A DNA stretch of 5,101 nt. It comes from Actinomycetales bacterium UBA1383. Lineage in GTDB: Bacteria > Actinomycetota > Actinomycetes > Actinomycetales > Actinomycetaceae. Below are positions 1 to 5,101 of this stretch, in pieces (position 1 is the first letter of the stretch; each line of letters begins with the position of its first letter). The stretch lies in contig DBQX01000125.1 in NCBI GenBank assembly GCA_002305415.1, positions 1-5,101 on the forward strand, read 5' to 3'. Below the pieces are notes generated by a model. It saw nothing but the letters and a program-made list of their open reading frames with translations, had not been told where the DNA came from and did no database searches. The position numbers and the translations under genes are program-made.

Positions 1-1
1 C

Positions 2-1396
2 CTCCGGATCCCCTCCCAGCTCGAGGACTCCTACCACCTCTCGCAGCACATCCCGCCCGCCGAGCGGCCCGTGGTGTTCATCGGACCCTTCGAGCACCAC
101 TCCAACGAGCTGCCCTGGCGGGAGTCGATCGCCGACGTCGTCACCATCCACGAGGACGCGGACGGACACATCGACCAGGCGCAGCTCCGTGCCGAACTCG
201 AGCGCCACCGCGACCGTCCCCTCCTGATCGGGTCCTTCTCCGCCGCCAGCAACGTGACGGGCATCCAGTCGGACACCTTCGGGATCGCGGCCCTGCTGCA
301 CGAGTACGGGGCCCTCAGCCTCTGGGACTTCGCCGCATGCGCCCCGTACATCCAGATCGACATGTACCCCCCACCCGGGGCTCCGGCCAGCGCCTACAAG
401 GACGCCGTCTTCATCTCCCCGCACAAGTTCATCGGGGGTCCGGGCACGCCGGGTGTGCTCGTGGTGCGCCGCGACCTGCTCACCAACCGTGTCCCCGACG
501 TGCCCGGCGGCGGCACCGTGATGTACGTGGGCCCCACCGACCACGTCTACCTCAGCGATCCCGCGCACCGCGAGGAGGGGGGCACTCCCGCGATCATCGA
601 ATCGATCCGCGCGGGCCTTGTGTTCCAGCTCAAGGAGGCCGTGGGGGTGGCGACGATCGAAGCCCGCGAGCAGGAACTCCTGCGACGCGCCGTCGCCGCG
701 TGGACCGCCGAACCGGCCATCCAGATCCTCGGGAACCTGCACGCGACGCGCCTGTCGATCGTGTCCTTCGTGATCCGCGGCCCCAGCGGCCAGTTCCTGC
801 ACCACAACTTCGTCGTGGCGCTCCTCAACGACCTCTTCGGCATCCAGACGCGCGGCGGCTGCTCCTGCGCCGGGCCGTACGGGCACCGCCTCCTCGGCAT
901 CGACGTCGAGCACTCCCACGCCTACGAGCGCCAGATCGCAGCCGGCTGCGAGGGCATCAAGCCCGGCTGGGTACGGGTCAACTTCAACTACTTCGTCGAC
1001 GACGCCGTGGCCGACTACGTCATCGAGGCCGTCAGGATGGTCGCCCACCACGGGTGGTCGCTGCTCGGCGACTACGACTTCGACCCGCGCACCGGGCTGT
1101 GGCACCACCGGGGCGGCGTCGTCGATCCGCCCGCCTCACTCCACGACATCACCTACGACGACGACGGAACGATGACCTATCCGCGCCACGAGTCAACCGC
1201 ACCGCTGAGTGTCCTCGAGGAGCACCTCGCGGCCGCACGAGCGGTGTTCGCGGCCGCCGCGGACAGGGCCGGCACGCTCGACGGCGAATCGGCCACCAGC
1301 GACGACGGCGCGGGCGCGAGAGAGCGCTCCGACGTCGACGCCGATTTCGAGGCACTCCGCTGGTTCGAGCTGCCGAGGAGAAATCTCCACATTTGA
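2..1396 (+). CDS. Class V-fold PLP-dependent aminotransferase / cysteine desulfurase-like enzyme, 5'-truncated
   Basis: The frame is open from base 2 to a TGA at 1394-1396, giving 464 visible residues. The 23 codons before the first GTG pair (71-76) read as normal family sequence, so the true start lies left of the window and the GTGs are internal. SufS-like landmarks appear in order. EHHSN (from about 95) supplies the His that stacks on PLP. Then come ASNVTG (247-264), an Asp in WDFAACAPY (326-328), and SPHK, whose Lys codon 425-427 should form the Schiff base. RGGCSCAGPYGH follows, and its second Cys (866-868) aligns with the SufS catalytic Cys. The Gln usually two residues after the PLP Asp-x-Ala appears to be Ala (335-337). 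More than 100 residues follow the fold, including a Trp/His/Asp-rich stretch (about 1050-1190) and an acidic tail. Known desulfurases move sulfur from cysteine to Fe-S assembly proteins; the substrate of this long subgroup is unknown to me. No suf/isc genes are visible. Family call secure, reaction inferred. Confidence 0.88.
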   Translation, partial: LRIPSQLEDSYHLSQHIPPAERPVVFIGPFEHHSNELPWRESIADVVTIHEDADGHIDQAQLRAELERHRDRPLLIGSFSAASNVTGIQSDTFGIAALLHEYGALSLWDFAACAPYIQIDMYPPPGAPASAYKDAVFISPHKFIGGPGTPGVLVVRRDLLTNRVPDVPGGGTVMYVGPTDHVYLSDPAHREEGGTPAIIESIRAGLVFQLKEAVGVATIEAREQELLRRAVAAWTAEPAIQILGNLHATRLSIVSFVIRGPSGQFLHHNFVVALLNDLFGIQTRGGCSCAGPYGHRLLGIDVEHSHAYERQIAAGCEGIKPGWVRVNFNYFVDDAVADYVIEAVRMVAHHGWSLLGDYDFDPRTGLWHHRGGVVDPPASLHDITYDDDGTMTYPRHESTAPLSVLEEHLAAARAVFAAAADRAGTLDGESATSDDGAGARERSDVDADFEALRWFELPRRNLHI

Positions 1397-1487
1397 GGGG
1401 CCGCACTCCCCTTCCGCTGCCAAGTGGTTCGTGCCAGAGTGATGCTCACATCGATACACGTTCAGAGACGTCCACCCGAGGGCAGGT

Positions 1488-1556
1488 CGTCGCGACGGAG
1501 CGACGCGGCGGCAACGGGGGCGAACGGCGGGGGTCTCAGGTTGCTGACCCCAACCT
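1488..1556 (+). promoter_or_regulatory. Candidate structured 5' leader of the M23 peptidase gene
   Basis: The 179-bp gap 1397-1575 shows no ORF-like gene and no promoter I trust. Its right half can fold. CGTCGC (1488-1493) pairs with GCGACG (1500-1505) around a 6-nt loop. GGGGTC (1530-1535) pairs perfectly with GACCCC (1546-1551) around a 10-nt loop. AGGTTG (1538-1543), inside that loop, also pairs perfectly with CAACCT (1551-1556). The last two stems cannot both form in full, and they end six bases before the Shine-Dalgarno. This suggests a folded leader, possibly with alternative states. In GC-rich DNA short stems arise by chance, so the role is uncertain. Confidence 0.3.
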
Positions 1557-1575
1557 TGCGTAGAGGGGAGCTCGC

Positions 1576-2682
1576 ATGGGGGTGACGCGGAGGCGGAGCG
1601 AGTCCGTGCGCCACACGGCGCGCGGCGCACGGGCTCGTGCCTTCTCGCGACTCCTCGCAGCCTGGGCCGCGGTTGGCCTCGCCGTCCTCGCGCCCACCCT
1701 CCCCGCCGCCGCTGACGACGCCGCCGACGACGTCGTGGTCGCCAGTGAGCCCGCCCCCGCGCCCGTCGAGGAACCCGCCCCCGCGCCCGTCGAGGAACCC
1801 GCCGACGCGCCAGCACTCCCCGCTGACGAGCCGACCGCCCCGCCACCCACGATCGACGAGGAGACACCCACGCCAGCCGCGCCGTCGACCACCGACGATG
1901 ACCTGACGGGCAGTGGCTCCGCGGAGGACGTCATCCTGCTCGGCGAACCCGTCGACGTCGCCATCCCCGCTCCACGCCCCACCAGCACCGGCGTGGCACC
2001 CGCCCCCACGGCCGCCACACCCGCCTCACCGGCCACCCCTGCGGTGTCCCCGATCGTCCCGGCCGCCTTCCCGCTGCTCGGGTGGTCCAACCCGGTCCAG
2101 GGGCGGATCACCTCCGTCTTCGGGATGCGGGTGCACCCGGTGCTCGGCACCGTCGGGATGCACGCCGGCACCGATGTCGCCGCCCGCTGTGGGACGCCCG
2201 TGAGCGCGGCCGCCGCCGGCGTGGTGGTGTACGTGGGCCTCGGCTACCAGGGCCGCACCGGCAACCAGGTGGTCATCGCCCACGGCGACGGCGTCATCAC
2301 CCGCTACGGACACCTGCTCAGCGGCACCACGCGAGTGGCCATCGGCGATGAGGTGGGAGCGGGCCAGCCGATCGCAGCGGTCGGCGGCAACCCGGCCCTT
2401 GACCCGCTGGGAGCCGGCAACTCCACCGGCTGCCACCTGCACTTCGAGGTGAACCTCCGCAACGGCGCCCAGCCGGTCAATCCCGGGGCCTTCCTCCTCG
2501 ACCACGGCGTGCGCCTCGGCGTGGACGAGCCTGCGACCGTGTTCACGCTCGCCGCGCTGGTGGCGCCGACGGAACCCACGGACACTTTGGCGGCCGCCGA
2601 GGTCCAGCCCGAACTGGTCGCCGCTCCCACCGAGCCGGCTGTCACGAAGCCGCACGGCTCGTTCTGGCTGCGGGCGGTCTGA
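1576..2682 (+). CDS. Secreted M23-family metallopeptidase (peptidoglycan endopeptidase-like)
   Basis: The product is 368 residues. ATG at 1576 is preceded by AGAGGGGAG (1562-1570) at 5-nt spacing. Residues 1-26 are Arg-rich; a hydrophobic segment (about 26-43) and LPAAA before DD form a Sec-type signal peptide, probably cut near 47. Residues 50-165 are a low-complexity Pro/Ala/Glu/Thr linker with a duplicated PAPAPVEE. The M23 domain spans about 168-312. Zinc ligands are expected to be H196 and D200 of HAGTD and H289 of HLHFEV; H246 (RYGHL) and H287 are the other catalytic His. C204 and C286 are the only cysteines and could form a disulfide, a common arrangement in secreted actinobacterial M23 domains. 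M23 enzymes of this type usually cut peptide crossbridges or stems of peptidoglycan outside the membrane. No LysM, SH3 or choline-binding module is visible; the Ala/Pro-rich tail (315-368) has no recognisable domain. All active-site residues are present, so a working enzyme is likely; its exact bond is unknown. Confidence 0.93.
   Translation: MGVTRRRSESVRHTARGARARAFSRLLAAWAAVGLAVLAPTLPAAADDAADDVVVASEPAPAPVEEPAPAPVEEPADAPALPADEPTAPPPTIDEETPTPAAPSTTDDDLTGSGSAEDVILLGEPVDVAIPAPRPTSTGVAPAPTAATPASPATPAVSPIVPAAFPLLGWSNPVQGRITSVFGMRVHPVLGTVGMHAGTDVAARCGTPVSAAAAGVVVYVGLGYQGRTGNQVVIAHGDGVITRYGHLLSGTTRVAIGDEVGAGQPIAAVGGNPALDPLGAGNSTGCHLHFEVNLRNGAQPVNPGAFLLDHGVRLGVDEPATVFTLAALVAPTEPTDTLAAAEVQPELVAAPTEPAVTKPHGSFWLRAV
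1750..1803 (+). repeat. 24-bp in-frame tandem duplication in the M23 linker
   Basis: Two identical 24-bp units, 1750-1773 and 1774-1797, are followed by six bases of a third. Each encodes PAPAPVEE (residues 59-66 and 67-74). The copies match at every base, synonymous positions included, which points to recent slippage or ongoing copy-number change rather than old protein-level repetition. It lies in the flexible linker between signal peptide and catalytic domain, where length changes should be tolerated. Confidence 0.9.
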
Positions 2683-2684
2683 CG

Positions 2685-2703
2685 GCCGACCCGCCGGGCC
2701 GGC
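2685..2703. terminator. Candidate bidirectional terminator hairpin between convergent genes
   Basis: GCCG-A-CCC (2685-2692) faces GGG-C-CGGC (2696-2703) across a 3-nt loop: seven Watson-Crick pairs with one A/C mismatch. It fills most of the 32-bp gap between the M23 stop (2682) and the terC stop (2715), where a shared terminator is expected. There is no T-tract on either side, so an intrinsic mechanism is unproven; many actinobacterial hairpin terminators do lack one. Confidence 0.4.
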
Positions 2704-2714
2704 GCCCTGTCACC

Positions 2715-3800
2715 TCAGCGTGCCGACGCCTCCTCGTGGGCGAGGGCGGCCGAGGAGACCCCCGGCGTCCCGACGCCGACCAGCTCGGCGTCGACGGCGT
2801 CCTGCCGCTGGCCCCGCGTGGCGCGCAGGCTCGTGACCGTCACGACGGCCAGGATGCCGACGATGACGAGCAGCGAGGCCATGGTGGGCACTGTTGGCAC
2901 CCCGGCCCAGATCCCGTGCGCCCAGTGCAGCACCAGCTTCACGCCGATGAAGGCGAGGACGATCGCGAGGCCATACCCGAGGTGTACCAGGCGGGAGAGC
3001 ACGCCCTGCAGCACGAAGTACAGCGCGCGGAGGCCGAGCAGTGCGAACGCGTTGGTGACGAACACGAGATACGGATCGCCGGTGATGCCGTAGACCGCCG
3101 GCACGGAGTCGATGGCGAACATCAGGTCCGTGAAGAGGATGGCCAGCGTGACCACGGCGAGCGGGGTGAGGGCGCGGCGCCCCTTCTCGCGGATGGTCAT
3201 GCGGGTGCCGCGATACCCGTCCGTGACGGGGAACAGCCGCCGGATCGCACGGACGACGGGCAGGTCCGAGACATCCCGATGGGCGTCCTCCCCGTCGGAC
3301 GCCGCCTCCCGCCACACGTGCACCGCGGTGGCCAGCAGGATCAGGCCGAAGAAGAGGAACGTGATGGCGAAGTTGGCGATAAGCGTGGCACCGAGCGCGA
3401 TGAAGATCCCGCGCATCACCAGCGCACCTGCCACGCCGATCAGCAGCACCCGCTGCTGCAGCTCCCTGGGCACGAGGAAGCCGGAGAGGATGAGCATGAA
3501 GACGAAGAGGTTGTCGACCGAGAGCGACTTCTCCACCAGGTACCCGGTGTAGTACTCCAGGCCCTGGTCGGCCCCGTACCGGGACCACAGGAAGGCCCCG
3601 AAGAGGAGAGGGAGCGCGATGTAGAAGGCCGACCAGCGGACGGCCTCGCGCATGGACACCTCGTGCGGCTTGCGCGTGATCAGGAAGTCCAGCACGAACA
3701 ACAGAAGCACGCCGCCGATGGTCCATGCCCACAACGACGGCGTGCCGATGGTCTCGAGGGAACCCGGATCAGAGGGGGCCAGGGGAAGGACGGGAATCAC
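2715..3800 (-). CDS. TerC/Alx-family integral membrane protein, probable Mn2+ exporter
   Basis: The product is 361 residues from a GTG whose complement is 3798-3800. GAGGAG (3805-3810) lies 4 nt upstream. The frame stays open to 3968, but that stretch is the riboswitch leader and its translation does not look like TerC, so GTG is preferred. About nine hydrophobic segments are visible: roughly 22-41, 56-76, 94-110, 119-139, 142-163, 211-231, 243-265, 274-292 and 304-324. Family motifs are EKSLSVDNLFV (90-100, with E90, D96 and N97 in the membrane) and DLMFAIDSVPA (225-235, with D225 and D231), the acidic membrane residues typical of TerC proteins. A charged loop (about 163-211) and an Ala/Glu-rich tail (326-361) flank the core. 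Known relatives include E. coli Alx and the B. subtilis TerC proteins linked to Mn2+ export and metal loading of secreted enzymes. The Mn-type riboswitch upstream supports a manganese role over tellurite resistance. Length is normal and no key residue is missing. Confidence 0.92.
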   Translation of the reverse strand: MIPVLPLAPSDPGSLETIGTPSLWAWTIGGVLLLFVLDFLITRKPHEVSMREAVRWSAFYIALPLLFGAFLWSRYGADQGLEYYTGYLVEKSLSVDNLFVFMLILSGFLVPRELQQRVLLIGVAGALVMRGIFIALGATLIANFAITFLFFGLILLATAVHVWREAASDGEDAHRDVSDLPVVRAIRRLFPVTDGYRGTRMTIREKGRRALTPLAVVTLAILFTDLMFAIDSVPAVYGITGDPYLVFVTNAFALLGLRALYFVLQGVLSRLVHLGYGLAIVLAFIGVKLVLHWAHGIWAGVPTVPTMASLLVIVGILAVVTVTSLRATRGQRQDAVDAELVGVGTPGVSSAALAHEEASAR

Positions 3801-3804
3801 GCAA

Positions 3805-3829
3805 CTCCTCAGAACGCATCGGTCTGAGG
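3805..3829 (-). promoter_or_regulatory. terC Shine-Dalgarno inside a sequestering hairpin (riboswitch expression platform)
   Basis: On the minus strand CCTCAGA (complement of 3823-3829) pairs perfectly over 7 bp with TCTGAGG (complement of 3807-3813), across a 9-nt loop. The 3' arm contains four bases of the GAGGAG Shine-Dalgarno (3805-3810). The 5' arm begins with the same CCTC that closes riboswitch P1, so P1 and this hairpin exclude each other. The layout predicts that Mn2+ stabilises P1 and frees the ribosome site, turning translation on. The complementarity is seen directly; the switching is inferred. Confidence 0.65.
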
Positions 3830-3917
3830 TCTCCTTCGCCGGCGTGCGGCGCTCGGCCCGGGGACTCCGGGAGGAGTCCGTACTGTCCGGTCCCGAGGCT
3901 TGTGAAGTACTCCCCTC
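3826..3917 (-). ncRNA. yybP-ykoY family (manganese) riboswitch upstream of terC
   Basis: Read on the minus strand. The hallmark GGGGAGTA (complement of 3908-3915) follows GA and starts the element. The hallmark 3' strand GGAGACC (consensus AGAGACC) is the complement of 3828-3834. P1 would pair GAGG (3917 to 3914) with CCTC (3829 to 3826), the same geometry as the family consensus. Between them are a perfect 7-bp hairpin, GGACTCC/GGAGTCC with loop TCCC (3862-3879), and a longer-range CTCGG/CCGAG pairing (3893-3897 with 3852-3856). The central ACAGTACGG region matches the family's conserved loop only loosely. This class binds Mn2+ and often precedes terC, alx or mntP genes, exactly as here. Boundaries are approximate. 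Confidence 0.8.
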
Positions 3918-3937
3918 GAGCGGCCACGATATTTGAC

Positions 3938-3950
3938 GCTTCAACGAAGC
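3938..3950. repeat. Short perfect inverted repeat in the divergent terC/dehydrogenase region
   Basis: GCTTC (3938-3942) and GAAGC (3946-3950) form a perfect dyad around AAC. It sits upstream of the terC riboswitch, next to the only AT-rich patch of the gap (about 3928-3935) and overlapping the last base of a TTGACG (3933-3938). It could be an operator or chance; no regulator family is recognised. Confidence 0.35.
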
Positions 3951-3975
3951 TGCAGCCGGGCGTGGCAACGGTGGC

Positions 3976-3981
3976 TACGAT
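3976..3981 (+). promoter_or_regulatory. Candidate -10 box for the alcohol dehydrogenase gene
   Basis: TACGAT fits the TAnnnT form common at housekeeping actinobacterial promoters. It lies 28 bp before the ATG and would place the transcript start near 3987-3989, giving a leader of about 20 nt. No good -35 is seen at 16-18 bp spacing; the nearest TTGACG (3933-3938) is far too distant. Moderate to low confidence. Confidence 0.4.
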
Positions 3982-3982
3982 T

Positions 3983-4007
3983 GTGACCGATATCCCAGGG
4001 AGGTCAC
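3983..4007 (+). repeat. Inverted repeat GTGACC-N13-GGTCAC overlapping the dehydrogenase ribosome site
   Basis: GTGACC (3983-3988) and GGTCAC (4002-4007) are a perfect dyad, with half-sites centred 19 bp apart. The right half shares three bases with the Shine-Dalgarno AGGGAGGT (3997-4004), and the spacer holds the rest of it. As DNA it could be an operator just downstream of the candidate -10. As RNA it could form a 6-bp stem only if transcription starts upstream of 3983. Confidence 0.4.
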
Positions 4008-4009
4008 CG

Positions 4010-5065
4010 ATGACGATGGCGCCGGTCCACGCCCCGCATGGCGGCATCCCCACCACGATGTCGGCGTGGCGCGTCCGGGCGCCCGGGCCGCTCTCCTCGC
4101 GGCCCCTCGAACTCATCGAGAAGCCCGTGCCGAGTCCCGGGCCGCGCGAGGTCCTGGTCCGCGTCCTCACCTGCGGGGTGTGCCGCACCGATCTGCACGT
4201 CGCCGAGGGGGACCTGCCGCAGCACAGGGCGAATGTCACCCCGGGGCACGAGATCGTCGGCCTGGTCGTGGGATCGGGCCCGGAGACCCGGCGCTTTACG
4301 GCGGGCGACCGCGTGGGCATCCCCTGGTTGCGGCACACCTGCGGCAGTTGCCGGTTCTGCCGCTCCGGCCGCGAGAACCTCTGCCGCTCCTCCCGGTACA
4401 CCGGGTGGGATGACCATGGGGGGTACGCCGAGTACGCCACCGTCCCCGAGGCCTTCGCCTATCGCATCCCGGACCAGTTCGACGACGCCACCGCGGCGCC
4501 GCTCCTCTGCGCCGGGATCATCGGCTACCGCGCGCTCCGCAGGGCCGCCGTGCCGCCGGGTGGCCGCCTCGGCCTGTACGGGTTCGGCGGCAGCGCCCAC
4601 CTGACCGCCCAGATCGCGATCGGCCAGGGCATGGAGGTGCATGTGCTGACCCGCGGCGAACACGCGCGCGAACTCGCACTGCGCCTCGGCGCGGCCTCCG
4701 CCGGCGGCCCCCGGGACATGCCCCCCGTCCCGCTCGAGTCGGCGATCATCTTCGCCCCGGCCGGCGACATCGTGCCCTTCGCCCTCGAGGCCCTCTCCCC
4801 CGGCGGGACCCTCGCCCTCGCCGGCATCCACATGTCCGACATCCCGCCGCTCACCTACCAGCGCCACGTGTTCCACGAGAAGTCGCTGACCTCGGTGGAG
4901 AGCAACACGAGGCGCGACGGCGAGGAGTTCCTCATCCTCGCCTCCCGCCTGGGCATCCGGCCCTCTACCACCGAGTACCCGCTCGAGGCCGCGGACAAGG
5001 CGCTCGCCTACCTCGCGGCCGGCGACATCGAAGGGGCTGGCGTCCTGCGGGTCTCCACCCGGTAG
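4010..5065 (+). CDS. Zinc-dependent medium-chain alcohol dehydrogenase
   Basis: The product is 351 residues. ATG at 4010 is chosen because AGGGAGGT (3997-4004) lies 5 nt upstream; an ATG at 4058 (MSAW) has no Shine-Dalgarno. The frame is open back to 3725, but that stretch is antisense to terC and its leader. The GroES-like domain fills about 18-150. Catalytic zinc ligands are expected to be C58 (GVCRTDLH), H80 with E81 (PGHE) and C167 (LLCAGI). The structural-zinc lobe is complete: C111, C114, C117 and C125. The Rossmann domain follows, with GFGGSA (191-196) as the nucleotide-binding loop. Such enzymes oxidise alcohols or reduce aldehydes in the cytoplasm with NAD(P). The YGFGGSAHLTAQIA stretch recalls an uncharacterised subgroup of zinc-binding dehydrogenases that includes mycobacterial AdhA-like proteins, so the substrate is unknown. 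The gene has its own leader and is divergent from terC. Length is normal and nothing is missing. Confidence 0.93.
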   Translation: MTMAPVHAPHGGIPTTMSAWRVRAPGPLSSRPLELIEKPVPSPGPREVLVRVLTCGVCRTDLHVAEGDLPQHRANVTPGHEIVGLVVGSGPETRRFTAGDRVGIPWLRHTCGSCRFCRSGRENLCRSSRYTGWDDHGGYAEYATVPEAFAYRIPDQFDDATAAPLLCAGIIGYRALRRAAVPPGGRLGLYGFGGSAHLTAQIAIGQGMEVHVLTRGEHARELALRLGAASAGGPRDMPPVPLESAIIFAPAGDIVPFALEALSPGGTLALAGIHMSDIPPLTYQRHVFHEKSLTSVESNTRRDGEEFLILASRLGIRPSTTEYPLEAADKALAYLAAGDIEGAGVLRVSTR

Positions 5066-5101
5066 GAGCGCTGCCCACCCCCAGGGCCTCTCCCCACTCG
5101 G

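Noticed and set aside
1396..1412. Terminator after the PLP enzyme: AGGGG/CCCCT
   Set aside because: Only 5 bp, it overlaps the stop codon and has no T-tract; too weak to call.
1530..1556. H-type pseudoknot from the two overlapping stems of the M23 leader
   Set aside because: The two 3' strands abut with no linker, leaving no bases to cross the first stem; alternative hairpins are the more plausible reading.
337..1563. Long plus-strand frame (408 codons) overlapping the PLP enzyme
   Set aside because: Extremely Arg/Pro-rich translation, no domain, and it overlaps a protein whose motifs are all in the other frame. GC bias explains its length.
1397..1575. c-di-AMP (ydaO/yuaA) riboswitch before the M23 gene
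   Set aside because: The gene type fits and GGCAACGGGGG looks faintly similar, but the conserved GGGGTGAA and CAGCTAACC-type elements are missing and the foldable segment is too short.
2736..3827. Long plus-strand frame (363 codons) opposite terC
   Set aside because: It is antisense to a clear TerC protein, has an Asp/Glu/His/Arg/Gln-rich composition typical of frame shadows, and has no recognisable motif.
3725..4009. 95-codon N-terminal extension of the alcohol dehydrogenase
   Set aside because: It is antisense to terC and its leader and reads unlike a dehydrogenase, while ATG 4010 has a good Shine-Dalgarno at normal spacing.
1..5101. CRISPR array, tRNA or rRNA gene, insertion sequence, toxin-antitoxin or phage-defence module
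   Set aside because: No regularly spaced repeats, no tRNA- or rRNA-like sequence and no transposase motif were seen; every gene is a housekeeping or common accessory type.

Overview
The window is high-GC DNA with strong third-position G/C bias, Shine-Dalgarno-led starts and one GTG start. This fits an actinobacterium; I cannot name the genus. It holds four protein genes: one cut by the left edge and three complete. About 90% of the window is coding.

Layout: (1) 2-1396, plus strand: the C-terminal part of a class V-fold PLP-dependent enzyme related to SufS-type cysteine desulfurases, with a long C-terminal extension. (2) 1397-1575: a 179-bp gap containing GC-rich hairpins, probably the 5' leader of the next gene. 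(3) 1576-2682, plus strand: a secreted M23-family (LytM/lysostaphin-like) metallopeptidase with signal peptide, Pro/Ala/Glu-rich linker, complete zinc-site motifs and an Ala/Pro-rich tail. (4) 2683-2714: a 32-bp convergent gap almost filled by a GC hairpin. (5) 2715-3800, minus strand: a TerC/Alx-family membrane protein, starting at GTG. (6) 3801-4009: a divergent regulatory region. On the minus strand it carries a yybP-ykoY (manganese) riboswitch-like element followed by a hairpin that would bury the terC Shine-Dalgarno. Towards the plus-strand gene it carries a plausible -10 box and two inverted repeats. (7) 4010-5065, plus strand: a complete zinc-dependent medium-chain alcohol dehydrogenase. 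The last 36 bases (5066-5101) show nothing I can name.

How the genes relate: no pathway links all four. They look like separate transcription units (a plus-strand pair separated by 179 bp, then a convergent and a divergent neighbour). The clearest regulatory logic is at terC. A Mn2+-sensing leader precedes a predicted Mn2+ exporter, and the sequence itself suggests how ligand binding would switch translation on. That element is the best find here; the riboswitch class is known, and the local ribosome-site switch is my inference.
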